The notes: a model not told the origin generated them from the letters alone. Counted from the stretch's first letter, positions 8,171-17,094 are shown. The stretch: 64,000 nt of DNA from Mucilaginibacter frigoritolerans (GCF_007830615.1 NZ_VLLI01000003.1:372001-436000), one strand, 5' to 3'. Numbers and translations: made by a program.

Positions 8171-8701
8171 TTATTTTGCAAAAGCACCAGGCTTCAAACC
8201 AAGCTTGGTGATCACTTCATTACTCTTATCATAGCGCGGATTGGCATATAGCATAATCACTTCGCTGTTTTTATCAAATATCATATCCAGATCATCACTT
8301 TCAGCAACAGCCTGTATGGCTTTTGACATTTTATCCTGTATAGGTTTAATAATGGAGTTACTGCGTTGCTCCAACTCACCACCCGGCCCAAATTTCTGAT
8401 TCTGAAAATCTTTAGCTGATTTTTCTTTATCGGCAATTTCAGCCTCGCGGCGTTTTTTCATATCAGGCGTCATCAAAACCTGGTCGGCATTATAAGCCTT
8501 ATATAAACGGTCAATTTCCTGGTAACGGCTATCCACTTCTTTTTGCCACTGGCCCGATAGCGCACTCAACTGCTTTTGGGCAGATGCATATTCGGGCATA
8601 TGCTTTAAAATATAGTCCGAATCTACATAAGCAAATCGCTGCGCAGTAGCCGCAGCGAATGTTAGTAACGTAAAAGCCAGTATTAAAATTATCCGCTTCA
8701 T
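8171..8701 (-). CDS. OmpH/Skp family periplasmic chaperone 2
   Basis: 176 residues with a signal peptide (MKRIILILAFTLLTFAAATA). Mature FAYVDSDYILKHMPEYASAQ gives the OmpH strand and helix start, followed by a coiled-coil arm rich in Lys/Glu/Gln and a C-terminal LDMIFDKNSEVIMLYANP strand. It lies 17 bp after bamA and is therefore very probably co-transcribed and functionally linked in outer-membrane protein assembly. It diverges from its neighbour at 7601-8116 in sequence but shares length and layout. Confidence 0.92.
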   Translation of the reverse strand: MKRIILILAFTLLTFAAATAQRFAYVDSDYILKHMPEYASAQKQLSALSGQWQKEVDSRYQEIDRLYKAYNADQVLMTPDMKKRREAEIADKEKSAKDFQNQKFGPGGELEQRSNSIIKPIQDKMSKAIQAVAESDDLDMIFDKNSEVIMLYANPRYDKSNEVITKLGLKPGAFAK

Positions 8702-8717
8702 TTATTTTTTGTGGCTG

Positions 8718-11273
8718 TTAATTAAACCCGCCATTTAAACTCTGAGAGATTGAAAAGCTAAACTGGCCTTTGTTTGCACCCGGTATACCCGGTATAGCAT
8801 CAAAACCATAGCCATAATCAAGACCCAACAAGCCAAATATAGGTAAAAACACTCTCGCTCCAATACCTGCCGAGCGTCTAACATCAAACGGGTTAAAGTT
8901 ATCAAAACTATTCCACACGTTTCCGCCTTCAGCAAAAGCTAACAAAAATATTGTTGCTGATTGGCTTTGTATAACAGGGTGCCTTACCTCAAAGGTAAAC
9001 TTGTCATAAATAGAACTTCCCGGGTTAGTAGTTGCATTATAATTTGTTCCTACCGGGATAACAGTAAAGTTCTGGTATCCTCTTAAGCCAATGATATCAC
9101 TACCCTGTAAAAACTGGTAGCTCTGCATACCATCACCACCCAGTTTAAACCTTTCAAACGGTGAAGGACCAACCTCTGAGTTATACTGACCAAGGAAACC
9201 AAACCTAACCTGCGACATTAATACCAGCTTACCTGCTAATTTGGTAAACCATTGTGCATCGTATTTAAATTTGTAATACTCAACAAAATGATAGCGTTCT
9301 TCAGGAGTTGCTATTTGGTAGTTGATATTATTAAATAACGAGTATGGAGGTGTAGCCTGTATGGTTAACTTAATGTTTGAGCCTGTTGTTGGATAAATAG
9401 GCACATCCAATGAGTTACGTTGTAACTCCTGTGTAAACTTGATGTTATACGAGGTACCGTTTTGGAACAGGTAACCGGTATAATTATCCAGATTATAGTG
9501 GTCAACGTTTAAAGAGTAGTTTAACTGGAAGTAGTTATCAGGCCAGTTTAAACGTTTACCCAATGTTATACCTGCACCATTTATTCTTAATTTATTGTAA
9601 AGCGGGTTGGTTGGTGCATAATATTGCCCGGTTGAGCTTAATTGTGTATAAGCAGAAAACGCAAAGTAAATTGGTTTTTTACCACCTAACCATGGCTCCG
9701 AAAATGTAAACGAATAGTTTTGGTAAGTACGTCCGCTGGTTTGGCCTCTTAAGCTTAATTTCTGTCCGTCGCCTTTTGGCAATGGTTTGTAATCTTTTAA
9801 GTGGAAGATGTTACGTATAGAGAAGTTGTTGAACGTTAAACCTAACGTACCAACCAGCTGACCGCCACCAAAACCGCCTGATAACTCAATTTGGTCTGAT
9901 GGTTTTTCAACCACGTTATAAACGATATCAACCGTTCCGTCCTGCGGGTTAATATTGGTAGGCTTAGGCTCTGTTTTCTGCTCGTCAAAGTTACCCAGCT
10001 GTCCAATTTCACGGGTACTGCGTATTAATAACTCTTTATTAAATTTCTGTCCCGGTTTGGTTCTTATTTCACGCATAACCACTTTATCATTGGTTACGTC
10101 GTTACCTTTTAAAATAACCCGGTTAATGGTATACTGCGGACCTTCATAAACCCTGATGTCCAAATCAACCGTATCATGATAAATTTTAGTTTGAACCGGA
10201 TCTGCCTGATAGGTTAAATAACCATCATTTAAGTAAAATGATGAAACGTCATCGTTATTAGGCGTTGGGCCCGTTAACCTTTTGTTTAACTCATCCTCAC
10301 TAAAAATATCACCTGTTTTAATTTTAAATATCCTGTTCAATACATCTGCCGGATATTTGGCATTGCCAGACCATTTGATGTTACCAAAGAAATATTTATG
10401 GCCCTCAAAAAGTTTAATCTTTACACCAACAGTATTTTCACCTGTTTTAAAAACAGTATCACTTATCAGCTCGGCATCGCGGTATCCTTTATCCTGCATC
10501 TGGGTAATAAGATTCTGCTTATCTTCCTCGTACTTATCCTGCTTGAATTTTTTAGAGCCAAATAAATTATACCATTTTCTGGTTCTGGTCTTTTTTAAAT
10601 ATTTAGCCAGTTTCTTTTGCGAAAAAGCGGAGTTGCCCTCAAAAGTAACCTGCGTTATCATTACTTTTTGCTTCTTATCAACCTTCACATCCAATATTAC
10701 GCTATTAGCATCTCCCGGATCTTTCTTTTGCTTAATGGTAACGGTAGTATTTAAAAAGCCTTTTTCGTTAAAATGCTTTTTAATAATGGCCGTAGTGGTA
10801 CTCAGTAAATTTTCGTTTACAATTTTGCCTGTTTTATCAGATAATTTTTTCTGTACATCTTCAATTTCGCCTTTGCGTATGCCGGTAATGTGCATACGTG
10901 ATAAACGCGGACGCTCAACAACTGCAATTTCAAGATATATGGTATCCATGTTTATTTTGGTGATGAACAATTGAACATCATCAAATAAACCCTGGCTGTA
11001 CATATTTTTAATAACATTAGCATTAGCCTCACCCGGTAAATTTATACGGTCGCCTTTGTTTAGTTTTGATATGGTAAGCAATACATCTTTGTCCAGATTT
11101 TTAGTACCACTGATGGTTACCCCACCAATAATATAATCTTTTGGTTCCAGGTAACTCAAACTATCAGCCGGCAGGGCTGATTTAGAAAGCGAAAACCGTG
11201 GTTGGTTCGATATCTGGGCAAATGCGGCCGTACTCAATACAGAGAAAAGAATAGCAAAAAGAAGTTTATTCAT
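8718..11273 (-). CDS. bamA: outer membrane protein assembly factor BamA
   Basis: 851-residue Omp85 protein: signal peptide (to AFA/Q, residue 19), about five POTRA repeats over residues 40-440 (for example VMITQVTFEGNSAFSQKKLA and YTINRVILKGNDVTNDKVVM), then a C-terminal 16-stranded barrel starting near PSDQIELSGGFGGGQLVGTL. The lid-loop motif appears as GSDIIGLRGYQN in place of the classical VRGF. The last residues SFSISQSLNGGFN form a terminal strand. It catalyses insertion of barrel proteins in the outer membrane. Neighbours uppS upstream and two Skp chaperones downstream form the phylum-typical envelope operon. Confidence 0.97.
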   Translation of the reverse strand: MNKLLFAILFSVLSTAAFAQISNQPRFSLSKSALPADSLSYLEPKDYIIGGVTISGTKNLDKDVLLTISKLNKGDRINLPGEANANVIKNMYSQGLFDDVQLFITKINMDTIYLEIAVVERPRLSRMHITGIRKGEIEDVQKKLSDKTGKIVNENLLSTTTAIIKKHFNEKGFLNTTVTIKQKKDPGDANSVILDVKVDKKQKVMITQVTFEGNSAFSQKKLAKYLKKTRTRKWYNLFGSKKFKQDKYEEDKQNLITQMQDKGYRDAELISDTVFKTGENTVGVKIKLFEGHKYFFGNIKWSGNAKYPADVLNRIFKIKTGDIFSEDELNKRLTGPTPNNDDVSSFYLNDGYLTYQADPVQTKIYHDTVDLDIRVYEGPQYTINRVILKGNDVTNDKVVMREIRTKPGQKFNKELLIRSTREIGQLGNFDEQKTEPKPTNINPQDGTVDIVYNVVEKPSDQIELSGGFGGGQLVGTLGLTFNNFSIRNIFHLKDYKPLPKGDGQKLSLRGQTSGRTYQNYSFTFSEPWLGGKKPIYFAFSAYTQLSSTGQYYAPTNPLYNKLRINGAGITLGKRLNWPDNYFQLNYSLNVDHYNLDNYTGYLFQNGTSYNIKFTQELQRNSLDVPIYPTTGSNIKLTIQATPPYSLFNNINYQIATPEERYHFVEYYKFKYDAQWFTKLAGKLVLMSQVRFGFLGQYNSEVGPSPFERFKLGGDGMQSYQFLQGSDIIGLRGYQNFTVIPVGTNYNATTNPGSSIYDKFTFEVRHPVIQSQSATIFLLAFAEGGNVWNSFDNFNPFDVRRSAGIGARVFLPIFGLLGLDYGYGFDAIPGIPGANKGQFSFSISQSLNGGFN

Positions 11274-11336
11274 TCGAATATTTTAGTGGGCTAAAAATAA
11301 TTTATACAGTTGTTAAAAAGTGTTAAAAGTAAAAAT

Positions 11337-12077
11337 TTAGTTTACTTGCTCACTTGTCATCCCAAAACGGCGCTCCCGTTTCTGATAATCAAGTATCGCT
11401 TCGTAAAAATCCTCCTTGCGGAAATCGGGCCATAATTTGGGCGTAAAATACAATTCGGCATAAGCAATTTGCCAAAGCAGGTAATTACTTATCCTGAATT
11501 CACCGCTGGTTCTGATCAGCAATTCAGGATTAGGCATGCCTTGTGTATATAAATTATCTTCAAAAACAGCTTCATCAATTTCATCAGCATTTAATTCGCC
11601 CTGCTGCACTTTTACGGCAATATTTTTAACTGCGCGCAAAATTTCGCGGCGCGAGCTATAGCTTAAAGCCAGCGTAAGTACCAGGCCGGTGTTATTTGAA
11701 GTTTTTTCGATAGCATTTTGCAACTCATTATAACACTTCGCAGGCAACAGTCCCAAATCGCCAATTGCATTAAGACGCACGTTTTTTTCCATAAAGTTTT
11801 TTATTTCTTTATGAATAGTGCTTACCATTAATTCCATAATAGCCATTACCTCCAGTTTTGGCCGGTTCCAGTTCTCGGTAGAGAAGGTGTATAATGTAAG
11901 GTATTTCAGGTCGAGGTTCACTGCACCTTCAACCACATCCCTTACAGAAATAACCCCATTATGATGACCGAATATCCTTAATTTGCCTTTTTCCTTTGCC
12001 CAGCGACCATTACCATCCATTATGATGGCTATGTGCTGCGGTAATTTCGACAAATCAATCTGATCCCTATATCCCAT
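11337..12077 (-). CDS. uppS: isoprenyl (undecaprenyl) diphosphate synthase
   Basis: 246-residue cis-prenyltransferase that makes the C55 lipid carrier for cell-wall synthesis. Motifs: IAIIMDGNGRWA with the catalytic aspartate near residue 21, FGHHNGV, RPKLEVMAIM, and RTSGEFRISNYLLWQIAYAE near the C terminus. An upstream ATG at 12119 would add 14 residues (MFFLSHNCG...) that have no match to the family, so the start MGYRDQIDL at 12077 is preferred. It lies 63 bp upstream of bamA. Confidence 0.95.
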   Translation of the reverse strand: MGYRDQIDLSKLPQHIAIIMDGNGRWAKEKGKLRIFGHHNGVISVRDVVEGAVNLDLKYLTLYTFSTENWNRPKLEVMAIMELMVSTIHKEIKNFMEKNVRLNAIGDLGLLPAKCYNELQNAIEKTSNNTGLVLTLALSYSSRREILRAVKNIAVKVQQGELNADEIDEAVFEDNLYTQGMPNPELLIRTSGEFRISNYLLWQIAYAELYFTPKLWPDFRKEDFYEAILDYQKRERRFGMTSEQVN

Positions 12078-12280
12078 TGTAATGATATTAAAGCCACAAT
12101 TATGGCTTAAAAAAAACACGTTATTTTTATAATTCTGCTAATAACGTACCTTATATTATTTGCTTTTGCTCAATCAACCAGTTAAAATCAGCCCAAATTG
12201 GCGTAGTTTTTTATGCAAACGCCCATTTTTTCAGGTGACAAAGGTAAAACTTAATTGTAGTTTTTTTAGTATCCAGACAG

Positions 12281-12313
12281 AAAAGAAAATTTGGCACTGT
12301 TTTCAGTGCCAAA
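12281..12313 (-). terminator. hairpin terminator between exbD and uppS
   Basis: Perfect 10-bp inverted repeat TTTGGCACTG (12290-12299) / CAGTGCCAAA (12304-12313) with a 4-base loop. On the minus strand it is followed by TTTTCTTTTC. The position fits termination of the exbD transcript upstream of uppS. Confidence 0.65.
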
Positions 12314-12390
12314 GCTTAGTAATTGGAGATCAGAGATTAGTGCTTTTTGATGAGGATACTAACTCAGCAGCGTTAATCCCGCACGAAGAG

Positions 12391-12560
12391 TTTACTTTAC
12401 CCCGGCGTATTCCCCCCTTGGGCGGATCACCAACCCTCTATATCGCAAGCGATAAAGAGGGTTGGTGGAAGCTTTTATTTTTCATTTTTTTCTTTGCCCT
12501 CTTTACCGCTTGCGGTAGCGAGGGCAGATCCAGCGTAGCGTCGATCGGGTGAGTCAATAC
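12391..12560. repeat. interspersed palindromic repeat, copy 1 (inward type)
   Basis: Fills most of the 498-bp gap between exbD and uppS. Order: degenerate left box (TTTACTTTACCCC), hairpin CCCTCT/AAAGAGGG with inner stem ATCGCAAGCGAT (12434-12459), T-rich spacer, hairpin CCCTCTTT/GCGAGGG with inner stem ACCGCTTGCGGT, a variable hairpin GATCC.../GGATC-like and a terminal CGGGTGAGTC. The left end is more degraded than in other copies. An open reading frame running through it is not a gene. Between uppS and this repeat there is only the terminator hairpin and a TTAGTAATTGGAGATCAGAG word (12316-12335) of the kind seen at 29.1 kb. Confidence 0.85.
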
Positions 12561-12575
12561 GCCAATGCATTACTA

Positions 12576-13094
12576 TTAATAAATCCCTTTTTGTTTTAAA
12601 AGGTCAATATCTTTTGGAGATATAGCTGCAATGGCGTAAGTAGGTACATTAGTATAGTTCAGTTCATCGAGGGTGTTTACCAGGTTTTCATATACCGAAT
12701 GTTCTGCAGGTTTAACCAGTACAATTAAGTTTTTACCCATTGATGCCTGTACCAGTTTAGCATTATCTAAAATAACCTTGCGCATATCCTTACCATAGCC
12801 TACCAATTGTGGTTGTGATAAAGGATGATCGGCCATACCCATATACCATAAAGCATGATTGTTTTTGCCCAGGCAAAAGGTAATGGTTTGTTTGTCTGAT
12901 ACGGGCCCCGGCTTGCCATCGCTTGGCATTACAACCGGCATAACGCGTGGTTTAACGAGTGAGGTAGTCAGCATAAAGAAAGTGATCAGCAAAAATGCAA
13001 GGTCAACCATTGCAGTAAGGTCAACACGAAGGGGCATTCTTTTAGCACGGGTTTTACCACGTGATCTTCCGGAGGATTGGTTTAGCTCAGCCAT
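12576..13094 (-). CDS. ExbD/TolR-family biopolymer transport protein (orphan)
   Basis: 172 residues with one N-terminal transmembrane helix, preceded by a basic cytoplasmic stretch (GRSRGKTRAKRMPLRVDLT). The helix AMVDLAFLLITFFMLTTSLV contains the conserved pore aspartate (about residue 30). The rest is a periplasmic ExbD domain. Family members work with ExbB/MotA-like proteins in proton-driven motors that energise TonB or Tol systems, but no ExbB or TonB gene is next to it. It sits between an interspersed repeat and a barrel protein of the DUF6089 type. Confidence 0.9.
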   Translation of the reverse strand: MAELNQSSGRSRGKTRAKRMPLRVDLTAMVDLAFLLITFFMLTTSLVKPRVMPVVMPSDGKPGPVSDKQTITFCLGKNNHALWYMGMADHPLSQPQLVGYGKDMRKVILDNAKLVQASMGKNLIVLVKPAEHSVYENLVNTLDELNYTNVPTYAIAAISPKDIDLLKQKGIY

Positions 13095-13231
13095 GACTTT
13101 TTAGATTTAAGGTTAAACAATAGGTTGAAACAGTAAAGGATTACCGTTTTTATTATTAACGATTCAAGATAATAATTTATTGCAACATTGATGCAATAAA
13201 AAATAAAAATCAGGATTTCAGGCTTCCGGTT

Positions 13232-14017
13232 CTAATGTAAGAAGTAGCACTTTTCGGTAACGAAGGTGTAGGAGAATGTTATTTGCGTAAAGAAGTAAGT
13301 ATCGCGCGGATTTAAGTCACCTCGTTGTGTGCCAGGTGTACCTATATAAACGCCTGTTTTTTCGCCAGAGCGATCAGACAGGGCCTGTTGTAAAGGTGTT
13401 AGTCCCGCTTTTGAGGGATAATAGCCGCTCACATCATCCAGGTAATCGGTATTGGGGTTACGGTAACCAATTTCGGCACCAATGGTAAACTTGCCTGCAA
13501 TATTATATTTAACCCCGGCACCATAAGGAATAGAAATGGCAATGGTAGAAAAAGTTTTTTCTCCATTGGTTTCAGCTCCACGCAAGTTATAGGTTTGCCC
13601 TTCGTAAACGGTGGTAGGATTATAATTTACGGCTCCAAGTCCCAAATACAGATAAGGTGTCCATTTATTTTTACCGGCTTCGGGGATATAGCTAAAAAAG
13701 TTAAACTCGGCCAGTAAAGCACCTTCCAGCAGTTTATCATTAAAACTCAGATTACGCTGGCGGAACTGTGCATCGCTCGAATTACTATCAGCCGCAGCAA
13801 TTTCGCCATAAGTAAAATTCGCCCGTAGTGACAGGTAGCCGTTAAAGTTACGTTTTACAAAAACACTAGCCGATGGACCACTCACTTTAAGCGGATTATT
13901 AGGGTTCAGATCGCCCATATAGCCCGAACCTCCGGCCCCTACCCCTATTTCCCAGGTTTGGGCCTTTAAGCTGCATGATATTAAAACAAGAAGTATGGCA
14001 AGTATAAATTTTGGCAT
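13232..14017 (-). CDS. outer membrane beta-barrel protein (DUF6089-like)
   Basis: 261 residues with signal peptide MPKFILAILLVLISCSLKAQ, then alternating strands with many Gly/Tyr/aromatic positions (WEIGVGAGGSGYMGDLNPNN, LSLRANFTYGEI, YGAGVKYNIAGKFTIGAEIG) and a C-terminal strand ending TYFFTQITFSYTFVTEKCYF. This layout and the place beside nadK and upstream of uppS/bamA match the barrel family usually labelled DUF6089 in Bacteroidota. The function is unknown; an outer-membrane location is inferred. It lies 9 bp after nadK and is co-transcribed. Confidence 0.85.
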   Translation of the reverse strand: MPKFILAILLVLISCSLKAQTWEIGVGAGGSGYMGDLNPNNPLKVSGPSASVFVKRNFNGYLSLRANFTYGEIAAADSNSSDAQFRQRNLSFNDKLLEGALLAEFNFFSYIPEAGKNKWTPYLYLGLGAVNYNPTTVYEGQTYNLRGAETNGEKTFSTIAISIPYGAGVKYNIAGKFTIGAEIGYRNPNTDYLDDVSGYYPSKAGLTPLQQALSDRSGEKTGVYIGTPGTQRGDLNPRDTYFFTQITFSYTFVTEKCYFLH

Positions 14018-14026
14018 CCGGTAAAT

Positions 14027-14908
14027 TTAATAATTGCGGACATCAAGACCCCACAATAGTTTGTTTCTTAACGTTGATAAATAACTTTCATTATTCAGGC
14101 GGATCAGGTTTAGCTTAAATCCGGCCTTGGTTACCTTAAACCGCATGGTTTTATCAATAATAGCCGTCCGCGAATCGCATGATATCAGGTAATTGTTGCT
14201 GCGGCATTCCACATCAAAAGCCAGGGTACTGGAATCAGGCAGCACTATTGGCCGCACATTTAAATTATGAGGAGCATTAGGCGTTAATACGATACTGTTT
14301 GATTGCGGGAATATAATAGGGCCGCCACAACTCAGCGAATAGGCGGTTGATCCGGTTGAGGTTGATATAATAATACCATCGCCCCAATAGGAGTTCAGAA
14401 ACTCCTCATCCAGAAACACATGTGTAGTGATCATGGCCGAATCATCGCGCTTATGGATAGTAATATCATTAAGTGCAAAATTATCTTTCCCAAAAATCTC
14501 CAGGTCAGAATCAATATTGAGCAGCTCGCGGCTATCCAGCGTAAACTGCCTGTTCACTACTGCATGAATGGCCGCGGCAATATCATTTTTATTAATGCTT
14601 GCCAAAAAACCCAGCCTTCCAAAGTTTATACCAATTACCGGGATACAGGTATCGCGGATAACGGTAACCATATCCAACAGGGTGCCATCACCACCAAGGG
14701 TTAAAAACAGATCAATAAAGCCTTTCAACTCGCCTGTACAATCAAGCACGGTATAGTTTACACCTCTAATAGCATCCTTTAAATAATCATGTAATTGCGG
14801 GTGAACGTAAATATCAACCTGGTGCTGTGCAAGAATATCAAAAACCTGTTGTATGTAGGGTAATACTACACCATCATTAAATGGCCTGCCGTAAACTGCT
14901 ATTTTCAT
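14027..14908 (-). CDS. nadK: NAD kinase
   Basis: 293-residue cytoplasmic ATP-NAD kinase producing NADP. It has the GGDGTLLD motif with the catalytic aspartate (about residue 75), NFGRLGFLA (about residues 103-111) and the glycine-rich STSTGSTAYSLSCGGPII segment (about residues 181-198). Length as in the family. It is followed 9 bp later by the barrel gene. Upstream lies the four-helix-bundle cassette, whose left terminal repeat begins 8 bp before the nadK ATG, so the native nadK promoter may have been displaced or is supplied by the CBS gene transcript. Confidence 0.97.
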   Translation of the reverse strand: MKIAVYGRPFNDGVVLPYIQQVFDILAQHQVDIYVHPQLHDYLKDAIRGVNYTVLDCTGELKGFIDLFLTLGGDGTLLDMVTVIRDTCIPVIGINFGRLGFLASINKNDIAAAIHAVVNRQFTLDSRELLNIDSDLEIFGKDNFALNDITIHKRDDSAMITTHVFLDEEFLNSYWGDGIIISTSTGSTAYSLSCGGPIIFPQSNSIVLTPNAPHNLNVRPIVLPDSSTLAFDVECRSNNYLISCDSRTAIIDKTMRFKVTKAGFKLNLIRLNNESYLSTLRNKLLWGLDVRNY

Positions 14909-14916
14909 TTTATAAT

Positions 14917-15426
14917 GTTCGTGGTTGATAGTTCATGGTTCATAGAAAAACGGTTAAATTGATTTTTTTAATGCCGTAATCATTTTTACCAATATTTCAT
15001 ATTCGGCGTACAGTTCACCAAATAAACCATCGTCAATATATTTTCTTCTTTGTGCTATAAACAAACACGAAACAACTTCAATTGCCGATCTAAGGGAATA
15101 ACCTAAAAAAACTTTGAATACGGCCTTGCTCTGCCCTGTCGACCCTTCAGCTATATTTAAAACTACCGAATCTGCAGCTCTTTTAATTGGGGATGTTAAA
15201 ATAAATAATTCCTCTTTAGGAAATAATTTTATTAATTGATTAATTTGCTCATCCAGCTCAATTGCTTTCTGCCAAACCTGCAAATCTTCAAACCTAAACG
15301 CCATTATTTATTTCTACTTATACTTATTGTAATCTAATTAACTACCACTATAAAACCCTTAAGTACCAGTCGTCAACTAATAATTAACAAGCATTTCTAT
15401 GAACCATCAACTATGAACTATCAAAC
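14917..15426 (-). mobile_element. IVS-like four-helix-bundle cassette A
   Basis: A 510-bp unit consisting of one gene bracketed by inverted repeats. The left arm (14917-14945) begins GTTCGTGGTTGATAGTTC; the right arm (15397-15426) begins CTATGAACCATCAACTATG. Nearly all of the first 21 paired positions agree, and both arms are built from GTTCATGG/GTTGATAG words. It fills the gap between the CBS gene stop (15430) and the nadK start (14908). 23S rRNA intervening sequences likewise consist of an S23 gene inside terminal inverted repeats; this one is outside rRNA. Mobility is inference. Confidence 0.65.
14954..15304 (-). CDS. four-helix-bundle protein, S23/IVS family, copy A
   Basis: 116-residue basic protein matching the 23S-rRNA intervening-sequence (S23) four-helix-bundle family, related to the Avd accessory protein of diversity-generating retroelements. 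Diagnostic blocks: FEDLQVWQKAIELDEQIN, LTSPIKRAADSVVLNIAEGS and GYSLRSAIEVVSCLFIAQRR. Family proteins form pentameric barrels that bind nucleic acid; the biological role of free-standing copies is not settled. A second copy at 36323-36676 shares most of these residues. It is flanked by inverted repeats and lies between the CBS gene and nadK. Confidence 0.9.
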   Translation of the reverse strand: MAFRFEDLQVWQKAIELDEQINQLIKLFPKEELFILTSPIKRAADSVVLNIAEGSTGQSKAVFKVFLGYSLRSAIEVVSCLFIAQRRKYIDDGLFGELYAEYEILVKMITALKKSI

Positions 15427-15429
15427 TTT

Positions 15430-16092
15430 TTAAAGATTAAGGTAATTCATTAAAGAATCATACCGGTCTCGTGAGTTATCATTATCATCGCTATGGTTAA
15501 AGGTTGCCTTTATATCATACTCATAGCGTAAAAAAGTAGCTATAATAGCCGAAATATCCTGTTTGTTTACTTTCAGTGTTACTTCCATCCGAGTTGAATC
15601 GGGGAAAGTGCGCACATACGAGCTCAATATCTGTGCATTGTCTGATTCAACTATCTGCGCCATATGGGCCAGCGAGTTATTTTTATTATTAATCTCCAGC
15701 ACAATAATGGCTCCGGGTTGTGCCACCGAAGTAAGCTGCGCAAAGTATTCTGTTAAACTATTGATGGATATAAGCCCAAGATAATTCATCTTAATATCCA
15801 GAACCGGAACCACGGTTAACCGACGCTCATAAAATATGCGGATAACATCATAAATATGCTGATCTTCCAGCACGTACGGGTTTACCAGCGATAATGCAAG
15901 CGACCCGATAGGTGTTTGGTAATCACTCGTTGCAACTAAATCATCCTCAGAAATAAGCCCAAGAAACTGTTCTTCGTTTACAATTGGAAGATGCCTGATA
16001 CGAAACTCCACCATACGGTCAACAACTTTCTGAATACTATCAGAAGTATGTGCCGGGGGTATTACATCAGCTATCAATTCAACTGCAAGCAT
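15430..16092 (-). CDS. CBS-domain pair protein
   Basis: 220 residues. The first CBS motif is near residues 8-60 (DSIQKVVDRMVEFRIRHLPI, then FLGLISEDDLV), the second near residues 75-130 (HIYDVIRIFYERRLTVVPVL, then YLGLISINSLTEYF). The C-terminal 85 residues have an ACT-like alternating pattern (AIIVLEINNKNNSLAHMAQI...RMEVTLKVNKQDISAIIATF). It is probably an adenine-nucleotide-sensing regulatory protein in the cytoplasm; partner unknown. It starts 1 bp after the upstream hydrolase stop, so it is translationally linked to it, and ends 3 bp before cassette A. Confidence 0.9.
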   Translation of the reverse strand: MLAVELIADVIPPAHTSDSIQKVVDRMVEFRIRHLPIVNEEQFLGLISEDDLVATSDYQTPIGSLALSLVNPYVLEDQHIYDVIRIFYERRLTVVPVLDIKMNYLGLISINSLTEYFAQLTSVAQPGAIIVLEINNKNNSLAHMAQIVESDNAQILSSYVRTFPDSTRMEVTLKVNKQDISAIIATFLRYEYDIKATFNHSDDNDNSRDRYDSLMNYLNL

Positions 16093-16093
16093 A

Positions 16094-16855
16094 TCATTCT
16101 TTTATCTTATCCAAAAATTGTTTTAACAACTTATTAAACTCTTCGGGTTGCTCCATCATGGCAGCATGCCCGCATTTATCAATCCAATGCAACTCTGAGT
16201 TAGGCAGTTCTTCATTAAATTCAACTGCCACCTCTGGTGGGGTGATCTTATCATCTCTTCCCCATATTAATGATACAGGTATGGTTATTTTATGCAGATC
16301 ATCCTTCATATTATGACGGATGGCTGATTTAGCCATTGCCAATATCCTTATTACGCTATGGCGGTCATTAATGATACGAAAAACATCGTCAACCAGTTCT
16401 TTTGTTGCCGTTGCCGGATCATAAAAAGTATATTCTACCTTTTCTTTTACAAAATCATAACTACCGCGTTTAGGGAACGAACCGCCAAAAGCGTTTTCAT
16501 ATAAACCTGAACTGCCAGTTAAAACCAATGCTTTAACAACCGTAGGATGGGCCAGTGTATATATTAATGCAACGTGCCCACCCAGTGAATTACCCAACAG
16601 GGTTACATTTTTTAGCTTTTTATACCTTACAAATTTGTGAACATACTTGGTAAGTGTTTTCACTCCGGTAGTTAACAAAGGCAAATCATATACAGGCAAA
16701 ATAGGAATAATAACCCGGTACTCTTTACTAAACTCCTCTACTACCTTTTCCCAATTGCTTAATGCCCCCATTAAGCCGTGTAACAACAGTAAAACCTCAC
16801 CTTCGCCCTCATCGATATAACTAAAACCGTTTTCCTCTTTAAGCACGAAATTCAT
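16094..16855 (-). CDS. alpha/beta-hydrolase
   Basis: 253-residue alpha/beta-hydrolase fold enzyme. LLLLHGLMGALSNW holds the oxyanion-hole HG motif, LLGNSLGGHVALIY carries the nucleophile serine (about residue 93), WGRDDKITPPEVA carries the acidic residue (about residue 201) and CGHAAMMEQPEEF carries the histidine (about residue 229). The catalytic triad is complete. The substrate is unknown. No signal peptide, so cytoplasmic. It is the first gene of a unit running into the CBS gene. Confidence 0.9.
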   Translation of the reverse strand: MNFVLKEENGFSYIDEGEGEVLLLLHGLMGALSNWEKVVEEFSKEYRVIIPILPVYDLPLLTTGVKTLTKYVHKFVRYKKLKNVTLLGNSLGGHVALIYTLAHPTVVKALVLTGSSGLYENAFGGSFPKRGSYDFVKEKVEYTFYDPATATKELVDDVFRIINDRHSVIRILAMAKSAIRHNMKDDLHKITIPVSLIWGRDDKITPPEVAVEFNEELPNSELHWIDKCGHAAMMEQPEEFNKLLKQFLDKIKE

Positions 16856-16979
16856 ATAAATTTATAAAGTTTAAATTTTTAAAGTTACTCCGGAATTCAA
16901 TGCTCATAAAAAAAACTGAATATTCCGCCATAAAAATAGTTTATTGCATTTGAGTTACAACAATTAATGCAATTATTTA

Positions 16980-17092
16980 TATTGGTTCATTGAGTTGATT
17001 AAGTGAGTGGTTGATTAAGTGGCCTTCATTCAACTTAATTTGTTCTATTCAACTCAATCAACCTAATCCAACCTATTCAACCCAAACAACCA
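16980..17092. repeat. palindromic tandem-word spacer
   Basis: The left part uses words like GGTTCATTGAGTTGATTAAG and GTTGATTAAGTGG; the right part is the inverse (TTCAACTCAATCAACCTAAT, CCAACCTATTCAACCC). It lies between the hydrolase start and the yqeY stop, ending 3 bp before the latter. It has the same organisation as the nuoH-nuoI spacer, with a different word, and no gene inside. The rest of the 239-bp gap shows nothing. Confidence 0.6.
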
Positions 17093-17094
17093 AT

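Noticed and set aside
10282..10974. 230-codon open frame antisense to bamA
   Set aside because: Complement of well-conserved POTRA coding sequence; a shadow frame.
12160..12552. Plus-strand open frame of 130 codons between uppS and exbD
   Set aside because: It runs through interspersed repeat copy 1 and a terminator hairpin; no family pattern and no conserved start.
15430..16092. CBS protein as an IMP dehydrogenase fragment
   Set aside because: Complete small protein with two CBS motifs and a distinct C-terminal domain; no barrel remnant.
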